Of a stretch of 13,886 nucleotides of DNA, positions 7,413 through 13,886 are shown piece after piece. The position numbers and the translations under genes were made by a program. The notes below the pieces were generated by a model, which had not been told where the DNA came from, did no database searches, and worked only from the letters and a program-made list of their open reading frames with translations. Each line of letters begins with the position of its first letter. Positions within the stretch are counted from its first letter, which is position 1. This DNA is from SIG603 sp964369215. Lineage in GTDB: Bacteria > Bacillota > Clostridia > Oscillospirales > Acutalibacteraceae. Location: assembly GCA_964369215.1 (NCBI GenBank), contig CAYJEZ010000066.1, positions 1 through 13,886 on the forward strand, written 5' to 3'.

Positions 7413-7586
7413 AATATTGATAATATATGTTTTATTATGGCACAAAATGAAATAAATTTCAAGTTTTTTATAATTATTTTGAAATTTTGATAATAATAGA
7501 TAAAAAAATTGGCAAATCTTATAATAAATCTTATAGCTGAATTTGCAAAAAGTTTATATTTAGGTATAGCTTTTTTTCCTATTTTT
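7413..7586. other. AT-rich part of the pth-ppdK intergenic region
   Basis: No gene is seen here. There are two copies of AAATCTTATA at 7514-7523 and 7526-7535 (12-base period), and GCAAAT (7512-7517) is repeated inverted as ATTTGC (7541-7546). TTGGCA (7509-7514) followed after 17 bases by TATAGC (7532-7537) could be a second, weaker ppdK promoter. All of these are weak signals in AT-rich sequence. Confidence 0.3.
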
Positions 7587-7595
7587 TGGTATAAT
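7587..7595 (+). promoter_or_regulatory. Extended -10 promoter of ppdK
   Basis: TGGTATAAT at 7587-7595 is a consensus extended -10 element (TGnTATAAT). The -35 region is poor, as is usual for extended -10 promoters. Initiation near 7602 would give a leader of about 88 bases before the TTG start. Confidence 0.65.
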
Positions 7596-7602
7596 ACGTA
7601 AT

Positions 7603-7629
7603 GTTAAAAATGTAACAGTCATTTTTAGC
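7603..7629 (+). other. Hairpin at the 5' end of the ppdK leader
   Basis: GTTAAAAATG (7603-7612) pairs with CATTTTTAGC (7620-7629), with one T-G pair, around the seven-base loop TAACAGT. It would sit at the extreme 5' end of the predicted transcript, where a stem can protect an mRNA from decay. It has few GC pairs, so its stability is modest. No known riboswitch class is recognised. Confidence 0.35.
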
Positions 7630-7689
7630 AAAAATTTGTTAGCAGTTAATTTAATAAATTAATATAAAAATTTTAGGAGGTCGATTCGA

Positions 7690-10320
7690 TTGAATCAAAA
7701 GTTCGTTTACCAATTTAGCGAAGGCGACGGAAGCCAAAAAGAGCTTCTAGGCGGAAAAGGTGCTAACCTAGCAGAGATGACTAAACTAGGTCTTCCAATT
7801 CCACAAGGTTTCACAATTTCTACAGAGGCTTGTACAAAATACTATGATGACGGCAAAAAAATTAGCGATGCTATCCAAGCTGAGATTATGGAAAACATCA
7901 CAAAAATGGAAGAAACCGTAGGCAAAAAATTCGGAGACAAAGAGAATCCTCTTTTAGTTTCTGTTAGATCAGGAGCAAGAGCTTCTATGCCTGGTATGAT
8001 GGATACAATTCTAAACCTTGGTCTTAACGATGAAGTTGTTGAGGCTATGGCTACTACAACAGGTAACCCAAGATGGGCTTACGACTGCTACAGAAGATTT
8101 ATTCAAATGTACAGTGACGTTGTTATGGAAGTTGGTAAAAAATATTTCGAAGAGCTAATCGACGAGATGAAAGAAGAGAAAGGTATCACAGAGGATACAG
8201 ACCTTACTGCTGAGGACCTAAAGGCTCTTGCTAACCAATTTAAAGCAGAGTACAAAAACAAATTAGGCACAGATTTCCCATCTGACCCAAAAGAGCAACT
8301 TATGGGCGCTGTTAAAGCAGTTTTCAGATCATGGGATAACCCAAGAGCTAACTTCTACAGAATGCAAAACGAGATTCCATACTCATGGGGTACTGCAGTT
8401 AACGTTCAAATGATGGCTTTTGGTAACAAAAATAACGATTCTGGTACAGGCGTTGCGTTTAGCCGTGACCCAGCTACCGGTGCTAAAGAGCTTATGGGCG
8501 AGTTCCTAATTAATGCACAAGGTGAAGACGTTGTTGCTGGTGTTAGAACTCCAAGACCTATTTGCGAGCTTGAAGAGATTATGCCAGAGGTATACAATGA
8601 GTTCGTAGCAACTTGCCAAAAACTAGAAAATCACTACCACGACATGCAAGACATGGAGTTTACTATTGAAGATAAAAAACTTTACATGCTACAAACAAGA
8701 AATGGTAAAAGAACAGCTGCTGCTGCTTTAAAAATTGCTTGCGACTTAATTGACGAAGGCATGAAAACAGAAGAAGAAGCAGTACTTATGATAGACCCTA
8801 AACAACTTGACGCTTTACTTCATCCACAATTTGATGCACAAGCATTAAAAGTTGCTACTCCAATTGGTAGAGCATTAGCTGCTTCTCCGGGTGCCGCTTG
8901 TGGTAAAGTTGTATTTACAGCTGAAGATGCAGTTGCTTTAGGCGAAAAAGGCGAGCCAGTTATCTTAGTAAGACTTGAGACATCACCTGAGGATATCGAG
9001 GGTATGCATCATGCACAAGGTATCTTAACTGCTCGTGGCGGTATGACATCTCACGCAGCTGTTGTTGCTCGTGGTATGGGTACATGCTGTGTATCTGGTT
9101 GTACAGAGCTTAAAATTAATGAGCATGGGAAAACATGCACATTAGGTGGACAAACATTCGTTGAAGGCGACTTTATGTCACTAGACGGCACAACAGGTAA
9201 TGTTTACGGTGGTGCTATTCCTACAGTTCCTGCTTCAATCGGCGGAGACTTCGACAGAATTATGACACTTGCTGATAAATTCAGAACTTTAAAAGTTAGA
9301 ACAAATGCTGACACACCTGCTGATGCTGAGCAAGCTATCAAATTTGGTGCACAAGGTATTGGTCTTTGCCGAACAGAGCATATGTTCTTCGAGGCTGACA
9401 GAATTGCTGCTATTCGTGAGATGATTTGTTCAGACACAGTAGAGCAAAGAGAGACAGCTCTTGCTAAAATTGAGCCAATGCAACAAAGTGACTTCGAGAA
9501 ACTTTACACAGTTATGGGGGGTTACCCAGTTACAATTCGTTTCTTAGATCCACCTCTACATGAGTTCGTTCCAACTGCAGAGGCTGATATCGAGCTATTA
9601 GCTAAAACACAAGGCAAATCAGTTCAAGATATCAAAGATATCATTGAGTCTTTACATGAGTTTAACCCAATGATGGGTCACCGTGGTTGCCGTCTAGCTG
9701 TAACATATCCTGAGATTGCTGCAATGCAAACAAGAGCTGTTATTAAAGCTGCTATTGCTGTAAACAAAGCAAATTCTGGTTCTGCTCCAGTTGTACCTCA
9801 AATCATGATTCCACTAGTTGGCGAAGTTGCTGAGCTTGCTTTTGTTAAGAAAACAGTTGTAGCTACTGCTGATGCTGTTATAGCAGAAGCTGGCGTTGAG
9901 CTAAAATACGAAGTTGGTACAATGATAGAGATTCCAAGAGCTGCTTTAACAGCTGATGAAATCGCTAAAGAGGCTGAGTTCTTCTCATTCGGTACAAACG
10001 ATTTAACACAAATGACATTCGGCTTTAGCCGTGACGATGCTGGTAAGTTCCTAGATGCTTACTATGGCAATAAAATCTATGAGAACGACCCATTTGCTAG
10101 AATAGACAAAAATGGCGTTGGCAAACTTGTAGAAATGGCTGTTAAACTAGCTAAAGGTGTAAACAAAACAATGCACTTCGGTATTTGCGGAGAGCACGGT
10201 GGAGACCCAACAACTGTTGAGTTCTGCCATAATGTTGGTTTAGACTACGTAAGTTGCTCACCATTTAGAGTGCCTATCGCTAGACTAGCGGCAGCACAAG
10301 CAGCTTTAAAAGCTAAATAA
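7690..10320 (+). CDS. ppdK: Pyruvate, phosphate dikinase
   Basis: The enzyme interconverts pyruvate, ATP and phosphate with PEP, AMP and pyrophosphate. In anaerobic Clostridia it usually serves pyrophosphate-dependent glycolysis or PEP formation. The 876 residues match the family. An ATP-grasp domain (about 1-340) is followed by the swivelling domain with phospho-carrier H455 in GGMTSHAAVVAR (450-461), and a C-terminal PEP/pyruvate barrel with R561 (LCRTEHMF), R617 (TIRFLDPPLHEF), FGTNDLTQM (767-775) and C833 in FGICGEHGGDP. H455, R561 and R617 coincide with Clostridium symbiosum numbering. The TTG start has AGGAGG (7675-7680) nine bases upstream and no better start nearby. Codon choice is more biased than in the neighbours (frequent GCT, GTT, AGA, GGT), as in highly expressed genes. 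It is probably transcribed alone from an extended -10 promoter to the terminator after its stop. Confidence 0.98.
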   Translation: MNQKFVYQFSEGDGSQKELLGGKGANLAEMTKLGLPIPQGFTISTEACTKYYDDGKKISDAIQAEIMENITKMEETVGKKFGDKENPLLVSVRSGARASMPGMMDTILNLGLNDEVVEAMATTTGNPRWAYDCYRRFIQMYSDVVMEVGKKYFEELIDEMKEEKGITEDTDLTAEDLKALANQFKAEYKNKLGTDFPSDPKEQLMGAVKAVFRSWDNPRANFYRMQNEIPYSWGTAVNVQMMAFGNKNNDSGTGVAFSRDPATGAKELMGEFLINAQGEDVVAGVRTPRPICELEEIMPEVYNEFVATCQKLENHYHDMQDMEFTIEDKKLYMLQTRNGKRTAAAALKIACDLIDEGMKTEEEAVLMIDPKQLDALLHPQFDAQALKVATPIGRALAASPGAACGKVVFTAEDAVALGEKGEPVILVRLETSPEDIEGMHHAQGILTARGGMTSHAAVVARGMGTCCVSGCTELKINEHGKTCTLGGQTFVEGDFMSLDGTTGNVYGGAIPTVPASIGGDFDRIMTLADKFRTLKVRTNADTPADAEQAIKFGAQGIGLCRTEHMFFEADRIAAIREMICSDTVEQRETALAKIEPMQQSDFEKLYTVMGGYPVTIRFLDPPLHEFVPTAEADIELLAKTQGKSVQDIKDIIESLHEFNPMMGHRGCRLAVTYPEIAAMQTRAVIKAAIAVNKANSGSAPVVPQIMIPLVGEVAELAFVKKTVVATADAVIAEAGVELKYEVGTMIEIPRAALTADEIAKEAEFFSFGTNDLTQMTFGFSRDDAGKFLDAYYGNKIYENDPFARIDKNGVGKLVEMAVKLAKGVNKTMHFGICGEHGGDPTTVEFCHNVGLDYVSCSPFRVPIARLAAAQAALKAK

Positions 10321-10338
10321 TTTAATTCTTAAATAACG

Positions 10339-10375
10339 AGTATTTGGGGGCGACAAAATCGCCCCCATACTTTTT
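10339..10375 (+). terminator. Strong intrinsic terminator of ppdK
   Basis: GGGGGCGA (10346-10353) pairs with TCGCCCCC (10359-10366) around the loop CAAAA. An outer helix of AGTAT (10339-10343) with ATACT (10367-10371) extends the stem past a small bulge, and a T run follows (10371-10375). It is the strongest terminator in the window and fits a heavily transcribed gene. Confidence 0.93.
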
Positions 10376-10407
10376 AATTAAAAATAAAATAAAGGACTAG
10401 CAATTTT

Positions 10408-12015
10408 ATGACGAAAGAAAAAAAGCAAAGTTTTGTTAAAGGAGCCGCAATACTTTCAGTAGGTACTTTTATTGTTAAAATTTTAGGACTTCTTTTCTCC
10501 ATTCCGCTTGCTAATATTATAGATGCAAGTGCAATGTCTTATTTTTATGTAGCTTATGATGTTTTTACGTTTTTTTTATTAATATCCACTTCTGGTCTTC
10601 CTGTAAGTGTATCTAAAATGGTAGGTACAGCCTATTCTCAAGGAAAGAGAAAGGAAGGGAATAGAGTTTTTACATTAGCGTTATCGTGTTTCTCTACAAT
10701 AGGGGCGATAATGGCTTTAGTTATGTTCTTTTTTGCCGAAGAGTTCGCTACTTTAATGGGATACTCAGAGGCTAAATATACAGTTATGGCTCTTTCGCCA
10801 ACTGTGTTTTTTATCTCTATAATGTCTGCTGTTAGAGGGTATTTTCAAGGTAGGTCTAATATGATTCCTACCGCTACCTCTCAAATTATTGAGGCAACAA
10901 CAAAAATAATTGTAGGGTTAGGCTTAGCTTTTTTAATACTGAGCTCTGGTGGAACAGATGAGTCGGCTGCTGTTGGCGCAATTATTGGTGTAAGTGCGAG
11001 TGCAGGCTTTGGCACAATATATCTTATTTTATATAAACTTTGGCAAAACAAGCAAGACAAAGTTTTATTTAAGTCTTTAAGTGAAGAAAAAGTAGATACT
11101 AAAAAATTATTTAAAGATTTAATAAAATTCTCGGTGCCTATAACCTTAGGTGCATGCTTTTTAAATATATTAGATATCATAGACACTGCTATTATTGCAG
11201 AGAGATTAAGTGCTGTTGGCTACAGTATAGAAGAGTCGGAGTGGTTAAGGGGTGTTTTTGGTAATGCCAGAAAGTTTTTTGACTTACCAGGCGCATTTGT
11301 AGTACCGGTATCGGCAAGTTTATTGCCTGTTTTATCTGCAGCTGTAGCAAATAAAGACAAAAAGCAAGTTAAAAGCATTACAAACACTTCTATTAAATTG
11401 ACATATTTGGTTTCTGTACCAGCAAGTGTAGCTATGGTTATTTTTGCAGACCCAATTTGTAAACTTTTACTTTTTGCAAATCCGAGTGCGGCAGAGGGAA
11501 CAGCTCCAATACTTTCTACTATGGGGGTAGCAGTAATGTTCATCAGCGCGCTTTTTACAACAAACTCAATAATACAATCGCTTGGTCATCCTATAATTCC
11601 TGTAATAAATATGTCTATTGGTGGCTTTGTTAAAATAGCACTAACGTATACTTTGGTAGTTATTCCAGAGATAAATATTTTAGGAGCGGCAATTAGTACG
11701 GCGGTTTCGTACCTTTTGATTATGATAATTAATGTAATTTACATCAAAAAGCAAATACCAGAATGGGAGGGCTTTTGGAATAGTGCTTTTAGACCAATTA
11801 TTGCTTCTGTTATAATGGGAACGGTGTCGTATGGAGCATATTATTTGTTAACTCTATTTTTAAGTCCCGCAGTTGCAATATTGCCAACTATTCCATTTGC
11901 AATAGTAGTATATGTAATAATTGGTGTAATGGTAAAGGCTGTAACATATAAAGATGTTATTATGATGCCAAAGGGTGATAAATTGGTTAGATTATTAAAG
12001 CTTAAAGATAAATAA
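10408..12015 (+). CDS. MOP-superfamily flippase, YtgP/SpoVB (MurJ-like) type
   Basis: This is a polytopic membrane protein of 535 residues with about 14 hydrophobic helices from residue 10 to 510. It resembles the Polysacc_synt transporters YtgP and SpoVB of Bacillus (YtgP is a lipid II flippase for cell-wall synthesis). Recognisable blocks are the N-terminal GAAILSVGTFIVKILGLLF (12-30), the VRGYFQGRSNMIPTATSQIIEA region (142-163), a long cytoplasmic loop at about 211-238, and the basic tail PKGDKLVRLLKLKDK (521-535). Lipid-linked cell-wall precursor export is the likely role; export of another polysaccharide precursor, or a sporulation-specific role, cannot be excluded. AAAGGA (10391-10396) precedes ATG 10408 by 11 bases. 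No separate promoter is clear between the ppdK terminator and this gene, so it may depend on read-through or a weak local promoter. Confidence 0.85.
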   Translation: MTKEKKQSFVKGAAILSVGTFIVKILGLLFSIPLANIIDASAMSYFYVAYDVFTFFLLISTSGLPVSVSKMVGTAYSQGKRKEGNRVFTLALSCFSTIGAIMALVMFFFAEEFATLMGYSEAKYTVMALSPTVFFISIMSAVRGYFQGRSNMIPTATSQIIEATTKIIVGLGLAFLILSSGGTDESAAVGAIIGVSASAGFGTIYLILYKLWQNKQDKVLFKSLSEEKVDTKKLFKDLIKFSVPITLGACFLNILDIIDTAIIAERLSAVGYSIEESEWLRGVFGNARKFFDLPGAFVVPVSASLLPVLSAAVANKDKKQVKSITNTSIKLTYLVSVPASVAMVIFADPICKLLLFANPSAAEGTAPILSTMGVAVMFISALFTTNSIIQSLGHPIIPVINMSIGGFVKIALTYTLVVIPEINILGAAISTAVSYLLIMIINVIYIKKQIPEWEGFWNSAFRPIIASVIMGTVSYGAYYLLTLFLSPAVAILPTIPFAIVVYVIIGVMVKAVTYKDVIMMPKGDKLVRLLKLKDK

Positions 12016-12055
12016 CTTTAAGTTATTATGCTATAATTTTACCTTTTTTTAGCAT
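12012..12055 (+). other. Weak hairpins after the flippase gene
   Basis: ATAACTT (12012-12018) and AAGTTAT (12020-12026) form a palindrome that includes the stop codon. ATGCTA (12028-12033) can pair with TAGCAT (12050-12055) around a loop rich in T. Neither is a classical terminator because the T run (12044-12050) lies inside the second hairpin. Termination here may be partial. Confidence 0.25.
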
Positions 12056-12073
12056 TTTATTTATATATTGCTA

Positions 12074-12101
12074 TTGATTTATTTGCTTTTCGTGGTATAA
12101 T
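12074..12101 (+). promoter_or_regulatory. Promoter of the 219-residue protein gene
   Basis: TTGATT (12074-12079) is followed after 16 bases by TATAAT (12096-12101), and the TGG in front of it makes an extended -10 element like that of ppdK. Initiation near 12108 gives a leader of about 90 bases. This is the best complete vegetative-type promoter in the window. Confidence 0.75.
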
Positions 12102-12116
12102 TTAATTAGAAAGTAG

Positions 12117-12173
12117 TGCTTGCTTAGAAGCATTTTAGAATGTGGTATCGATTATCTAGTTTTAGTAGATAAT
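12117..12173 (+). promoter_or_regulatory. Structured 5' leader with two hairpins
   Basis: TGCTT (12117-12121) pairs with AAGCA (12128-12132). A second, perfect eight-base stem joins ATTATCTA (12151-12158) to TAGATAAT (12166-12173) around the loop GTTTTAG. The second hairpin ends 14 bases before the GGAGG ribosome binding site (12188-12192). It matches no riboswitch class known to me. It may be an RNA-stability or protein-binding element. Confidence 0.4.
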
Positions 12174-12197
12174 TATAATGTAGAAACGGAGGACTAT

Positions 12198-12857
12198 ATG
12201 ATAGTTTCTAATGTACAAAACACTCAATCAGTCAATCCTGTAAGAATTAATACAGAGATTGATTTTAAGAGTAGAAATGGAAATACAACCCCGGTTGAAC
12301 CTGTTAGTAGGGTTGATACCTTTGAAAAACAGGCAGAAGTTAGTGAGAGTGTAACTTATGAGCCTCCCAAAAAATTGACACAAGACCAAGTTGATGCGCT
12401 TAGCAGAGAACGCTTAGAAGCTACTTTAAGTATTGTTAAAGATACTGTAGAGGGCAATGTAAATAATCAGGCTAGTCAAGCTGTTGTTAGTCATAATGGC
12501 TATGAGATAAATGCAGATTCAGCAGACTTTTTAACAGAGATTTTTGGTAGTTTAGAGAATGCTTTGCCTACCCCTGCTACAACTGCTGAGGGTGCTTTAG
12601 CGGATATTTCTGAAGGTGGTGCGTATTCTGTAGAGTCTGTTAGTGAGAGGATTATGCTTATGGCTACTTCAATAGCAGGAGAAGATACCGATATGCTAGC
12701 GTTAATGCAAGAGGCAGTTACAGACGGCTTTAAAGCTGCTGGACTAGATATAGAAACTGGTGAAGGAATGCCCGACATAACAATGGATACATACAATGCG
12801 GTTATGGAAGAGTTTGCAAAACTTAATGGCACACAGGTAGAAGAAGAAATTGCCTAA
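12198..12857 (+). CDS. Uncharacterised soluble acidic protein, DUF5610-like C-terminus
   Basis: I do not firmly recognise this protein. From ATG 12198 it has 219 residues, no cysteine, no signal peptide and no membrane segment, and it is acidic. The N-terminal half (about 1-55) is polar and probably disordered; residues 55-82 look helical. The C-terminal part reads ALMQEAVTDGFKAAGL, then GMPDITMDTYNAVMEEFAKL (about 191-210). This resembles, from memory, the end of DUF5610-type proteins, which pair an alpha-helical DGFxxA segment with a PDIxxxTYxxVMxxF motif. That assignment needs a profile search. The start at 12198 is chosen because GGAGG (12188-12192) sits five bases before it. A TTG at 12120 in the same frame would add 26 residues but has no ribosome binding site and lies in the leader. 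The gene has its own promoter and is probably monocistronic. Confidence 0.8.
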   Translation: MIVSNVQNTQSVNPVRINTEIDFKSRNGNTTPVEPVSRVDTFEKQAEVSESVTYEPPKKLTQDQVDALSRERLEATLSIVKDTVEGNVNNQASQAVVSHNGYEINADSADFLTEIFGSLENALPTPATTAEGALADISEGGAYSVESVSERIMLMATSIAGEDTDMLALMQEAVTDGFKAAGLDIETGEGMPDITMDTYNAVMEEFAKLNGTQVEEEIA

Positions 12858-12890
12858 ATTAAGCTATTATTGAATTGATATTACAATAAA

Positions 12891-12952
12891 ATTATGAACT
12901 GCTTTAAATTATTTTTAGGCAGTTCATAGTTTGTTGTAAACTGTTTTATTTT
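12891..12952 (+). terminator. Terminator-like inverted repeat after the 219-residue protein gene
   Basis: ATGAACTGC (12894-12902) pairs with GCAGTTCAT (12919-12927) around a 16-base AT-rich loop, and the stem extends to 12891/12930. A second small hairpin, AGTTT (12928-12932) with AAACT (12938-12942), overlaps its base and is followed by a T-rich tract (12944-12952). The two hairpins cannot form fully together. The simplest reading is termination of the upstream gene. Confidence 0.5.
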
Positions 12953-12962
12953 ATACTATATT
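12934..12962 (+). promoter_or_regulatory. Candidate promoter of the TIM-barrel gene
   Basis: TTGTAA (12934-12939) and TATATT (12957-12962) are 17 bases apart. Initiation near 12969 leaves a short leader containing the GGGGGAG ribosome binding site (12975-12981). The region is so AT-rich that other -10 choices are possible. Confidence 0.4.
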
Positions 12963-12985
12963 ATATTAATATTTGGGGGAGAAAT

Positions 12986-13876
12986 ATGAGCGAGAATAAA
13001 AAAGCAATGAAAGAGATAAAAATAGGAACTTGTATTCCAGGGCAAAAAGCTTTAGAGTGGACAAAACCTATGATAGATTTAGGTTATGAGGCGGTAGCAG
13101 TTAATTTTCATATGTCGTTTGGTGATGTAGATATAGTAGAACTTGCTCCAAAACTTAAAGAGATTTTAGCAGATAAAGCCTATGTTGGTGCATTAGGGTT
13201 TTATTGTAATGCGCTACAATACGAAGAGCATAAAGAGAATTTAATTAAATGTATTGACAATGCACATTTGTTTGGAACTAAAATTGTAAGCACTTTTGCA
13301 GGAGCTTTAGAGGGAGAGAGCGTTGAAACATCAATGCCAAAATTTAAAGAGGTGTTTTCAGAGCTTGCAAAACGTGCAGAAGATAAAGGTGTTAGACTAG
13401 CCATTGAGAACTGCCCAATGGGTGGTACTTGGAATAAAGCTACATGCAATATAGGCTTTAATCCTAAAGCTTGGGAGATGATGTTTGGTGAGGTTAATTC
13501 AAACTCATTAGGTCTTGAGTGGGAGCCTGCTCATCAAATGGGACAACTTATTGAGCCTATTCCTAATTTAAAACAATGGATAAATAAAGTAGTGCATTTG
13601 CATGGTAAAGACGCTACTATTGATTGGGACGAAGTAAAACGCTTTGGGGTTATTTCTAAAGATGAGTTTGCTTATATGAGACTTCCAGGCTTTGGAGATA
13701 CTAACTGGAGAGATATATTCTTTATGCTTTATCAACACGGATTTGAGGGGGATATTTGTGTAGAAGGATACCATGACCCAATATATGCGGGCGACTGGGA
13801 GATGACAGGGCAAAAACACGCACTAAGCTATTTGAAATGGGCTAGAGGTGGAGATTTCACAAATAACCCTTGGTAG
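12986..13876 (+). CDS. Sugar phosphate isomerase/epimerase-like TIM-barrel protein (xylose isomerase-like family)
   Basis: The 296-residue soluble protein has the pattern of the AP_endonuc_2 / xylose isomerase-like family, metal-dependent TIM barrels that isomerise or epimerise sugars and related polyols. Probable metal-site residues at strand ends are E141 (AIENCP), E178 or E180 in LGLEWEPAH with H183, H204/H206 in VVHLHGKDA, and E260 in ICVEGYHDP. The spacing of these is as in IolE- and epimerase-like members. The substrate cannot be told; an inositol, tagatose/psicose-type or sugar-acid substrate is equally possible. GGGGGAG (12975-12981) supports ATG 12986. An in-frame ATG at 13007 would drop seven residues and lacks a close ribosome binding site. 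The gene ends 10 bases before the window edge, so any operon partners downstream are not visible. Confidence 0.82.
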   Translation: MSENKKAMKEIKIGTCIPGQKALEWTKPMIDLGYEAVAVNFHMSFGDVDIVELAPKLKEILADKAYVGALGFYCNALQYEEHKENLIKCIDNAHLFGTKIVSTFAGALEGESVETSMPKFKEVFSELAKRAEDKGVRLAIENCPMGGTWNKATCNIGFNPKAWEMMFGEVNSNSLGLEWEPAHQMGQLIEPIPNLKQWINKVVHLHGKDATIDWDEVKRFGVISKDEFAYMRLPGFGDTNWRDIFFMLYQHGFEGDICVEGYHDPIYAGDWEMTGQKHALSYLKWARGGDFTNNPW

Positions 13877-13886
13877 ATTAATAAAG

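Noticed and set aside
7514..7535. Two AAATCTTATA copies as the start of a repeat array
   Set aside because: There are only two short copies in very AT-rich sequence, with no spacer pattern. This is not a CRISPR array and could be chance.
7602..7689. ppdK leader as a known riboswitch
   Set aside because: The leader is short and AT-rich with one modest hairpin. No conserved core of any riboswitch class is recognised.
9204..9437. Minus-strand open frames within ppdK and other long genes
   Set aside because: They lie opposite strongly conserved coding sequence, have no ribosome binding sites or family motifs, and are explained as shadows.
12120..12197. TTG 12120 as the start of the 219-residue protein
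   Set aside because: There is no ribosome binding site before it, and it lies in the predicted leader with hairpins. ATG 12198 has GGAGG close by.

Overview
The window carries low-GC, Gram-positive-type chromosomal DNA with strong AGGAGG-like ribosome binding sites, GTG/TTG starts used beside ATG, and AT-rich promoters. The gene set (pth-mfd pair, a 876-residue pyruvate phosphate dikinase whose key residues fall on Clostridium symbiosum numbering, a YtgP/SpoVB-type flippase, a peptidyl-tRNA hydrolase with a short basic N-terminal extension) points to an anaerobic member of the Clostridia. I cannot name the genus from sequence alone.

Layout. Positions 1-210 hold what may be the last codons of an upstream gene, a terminator-like hairpin and the leader of the first operon. 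Positions 211-1633 (+) are a two-gene polar amino acid ABC importer (permease, then ATPase), translationally overlapped. Its usual solute-binding protein is not in the window. A bidirectional hairpin at 1753-1781 separates it from a convergent minus-strand operon that reads pth (7314-6706), mfd (6693-3238), a small ureidoglycolate-lyase-like protein (3190-2765) and a fructokinase-type PfkB kinase (2744-1764). A 375-base divergent intergenic region (7315-7689) contains a candidate promoter for pth, a GC-rich 40-base inverted repeat and an extended -10 promoter for ppdK. ppdK (7690-10320, +) starts with TTG and ends at a very strong intrinsic terminator. It is followed by a 14-helix MOP-superfamily flippase (10408-12015), an uncharacterised 219-residue soluble protein with its own good promoter and a structured leader (12198-12857), and a xylose-isomerase-like TIM-barrel protein (12986-13876).

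How the genes work together. Most are housekeeping or central-metabolism functions: amino acid uptake, tRNA recycling, transcription-coupled repair, PEP/pyruvate interconversion and envelope precursor export. The fructokinase and the TIM-barrel protein suggest sugar handling, but they are not linked to each other or to a sugar transporter here. I see no CRISPR array, transposase, phage gene, tRNA or rRNA, and no convincing sign of a new multi-gene system. The least explained items are the protein at 12198-12857 with its leader, the AllA-like protein attached to the pth-mfd operon, and the inverted repeat at 7373-7412.
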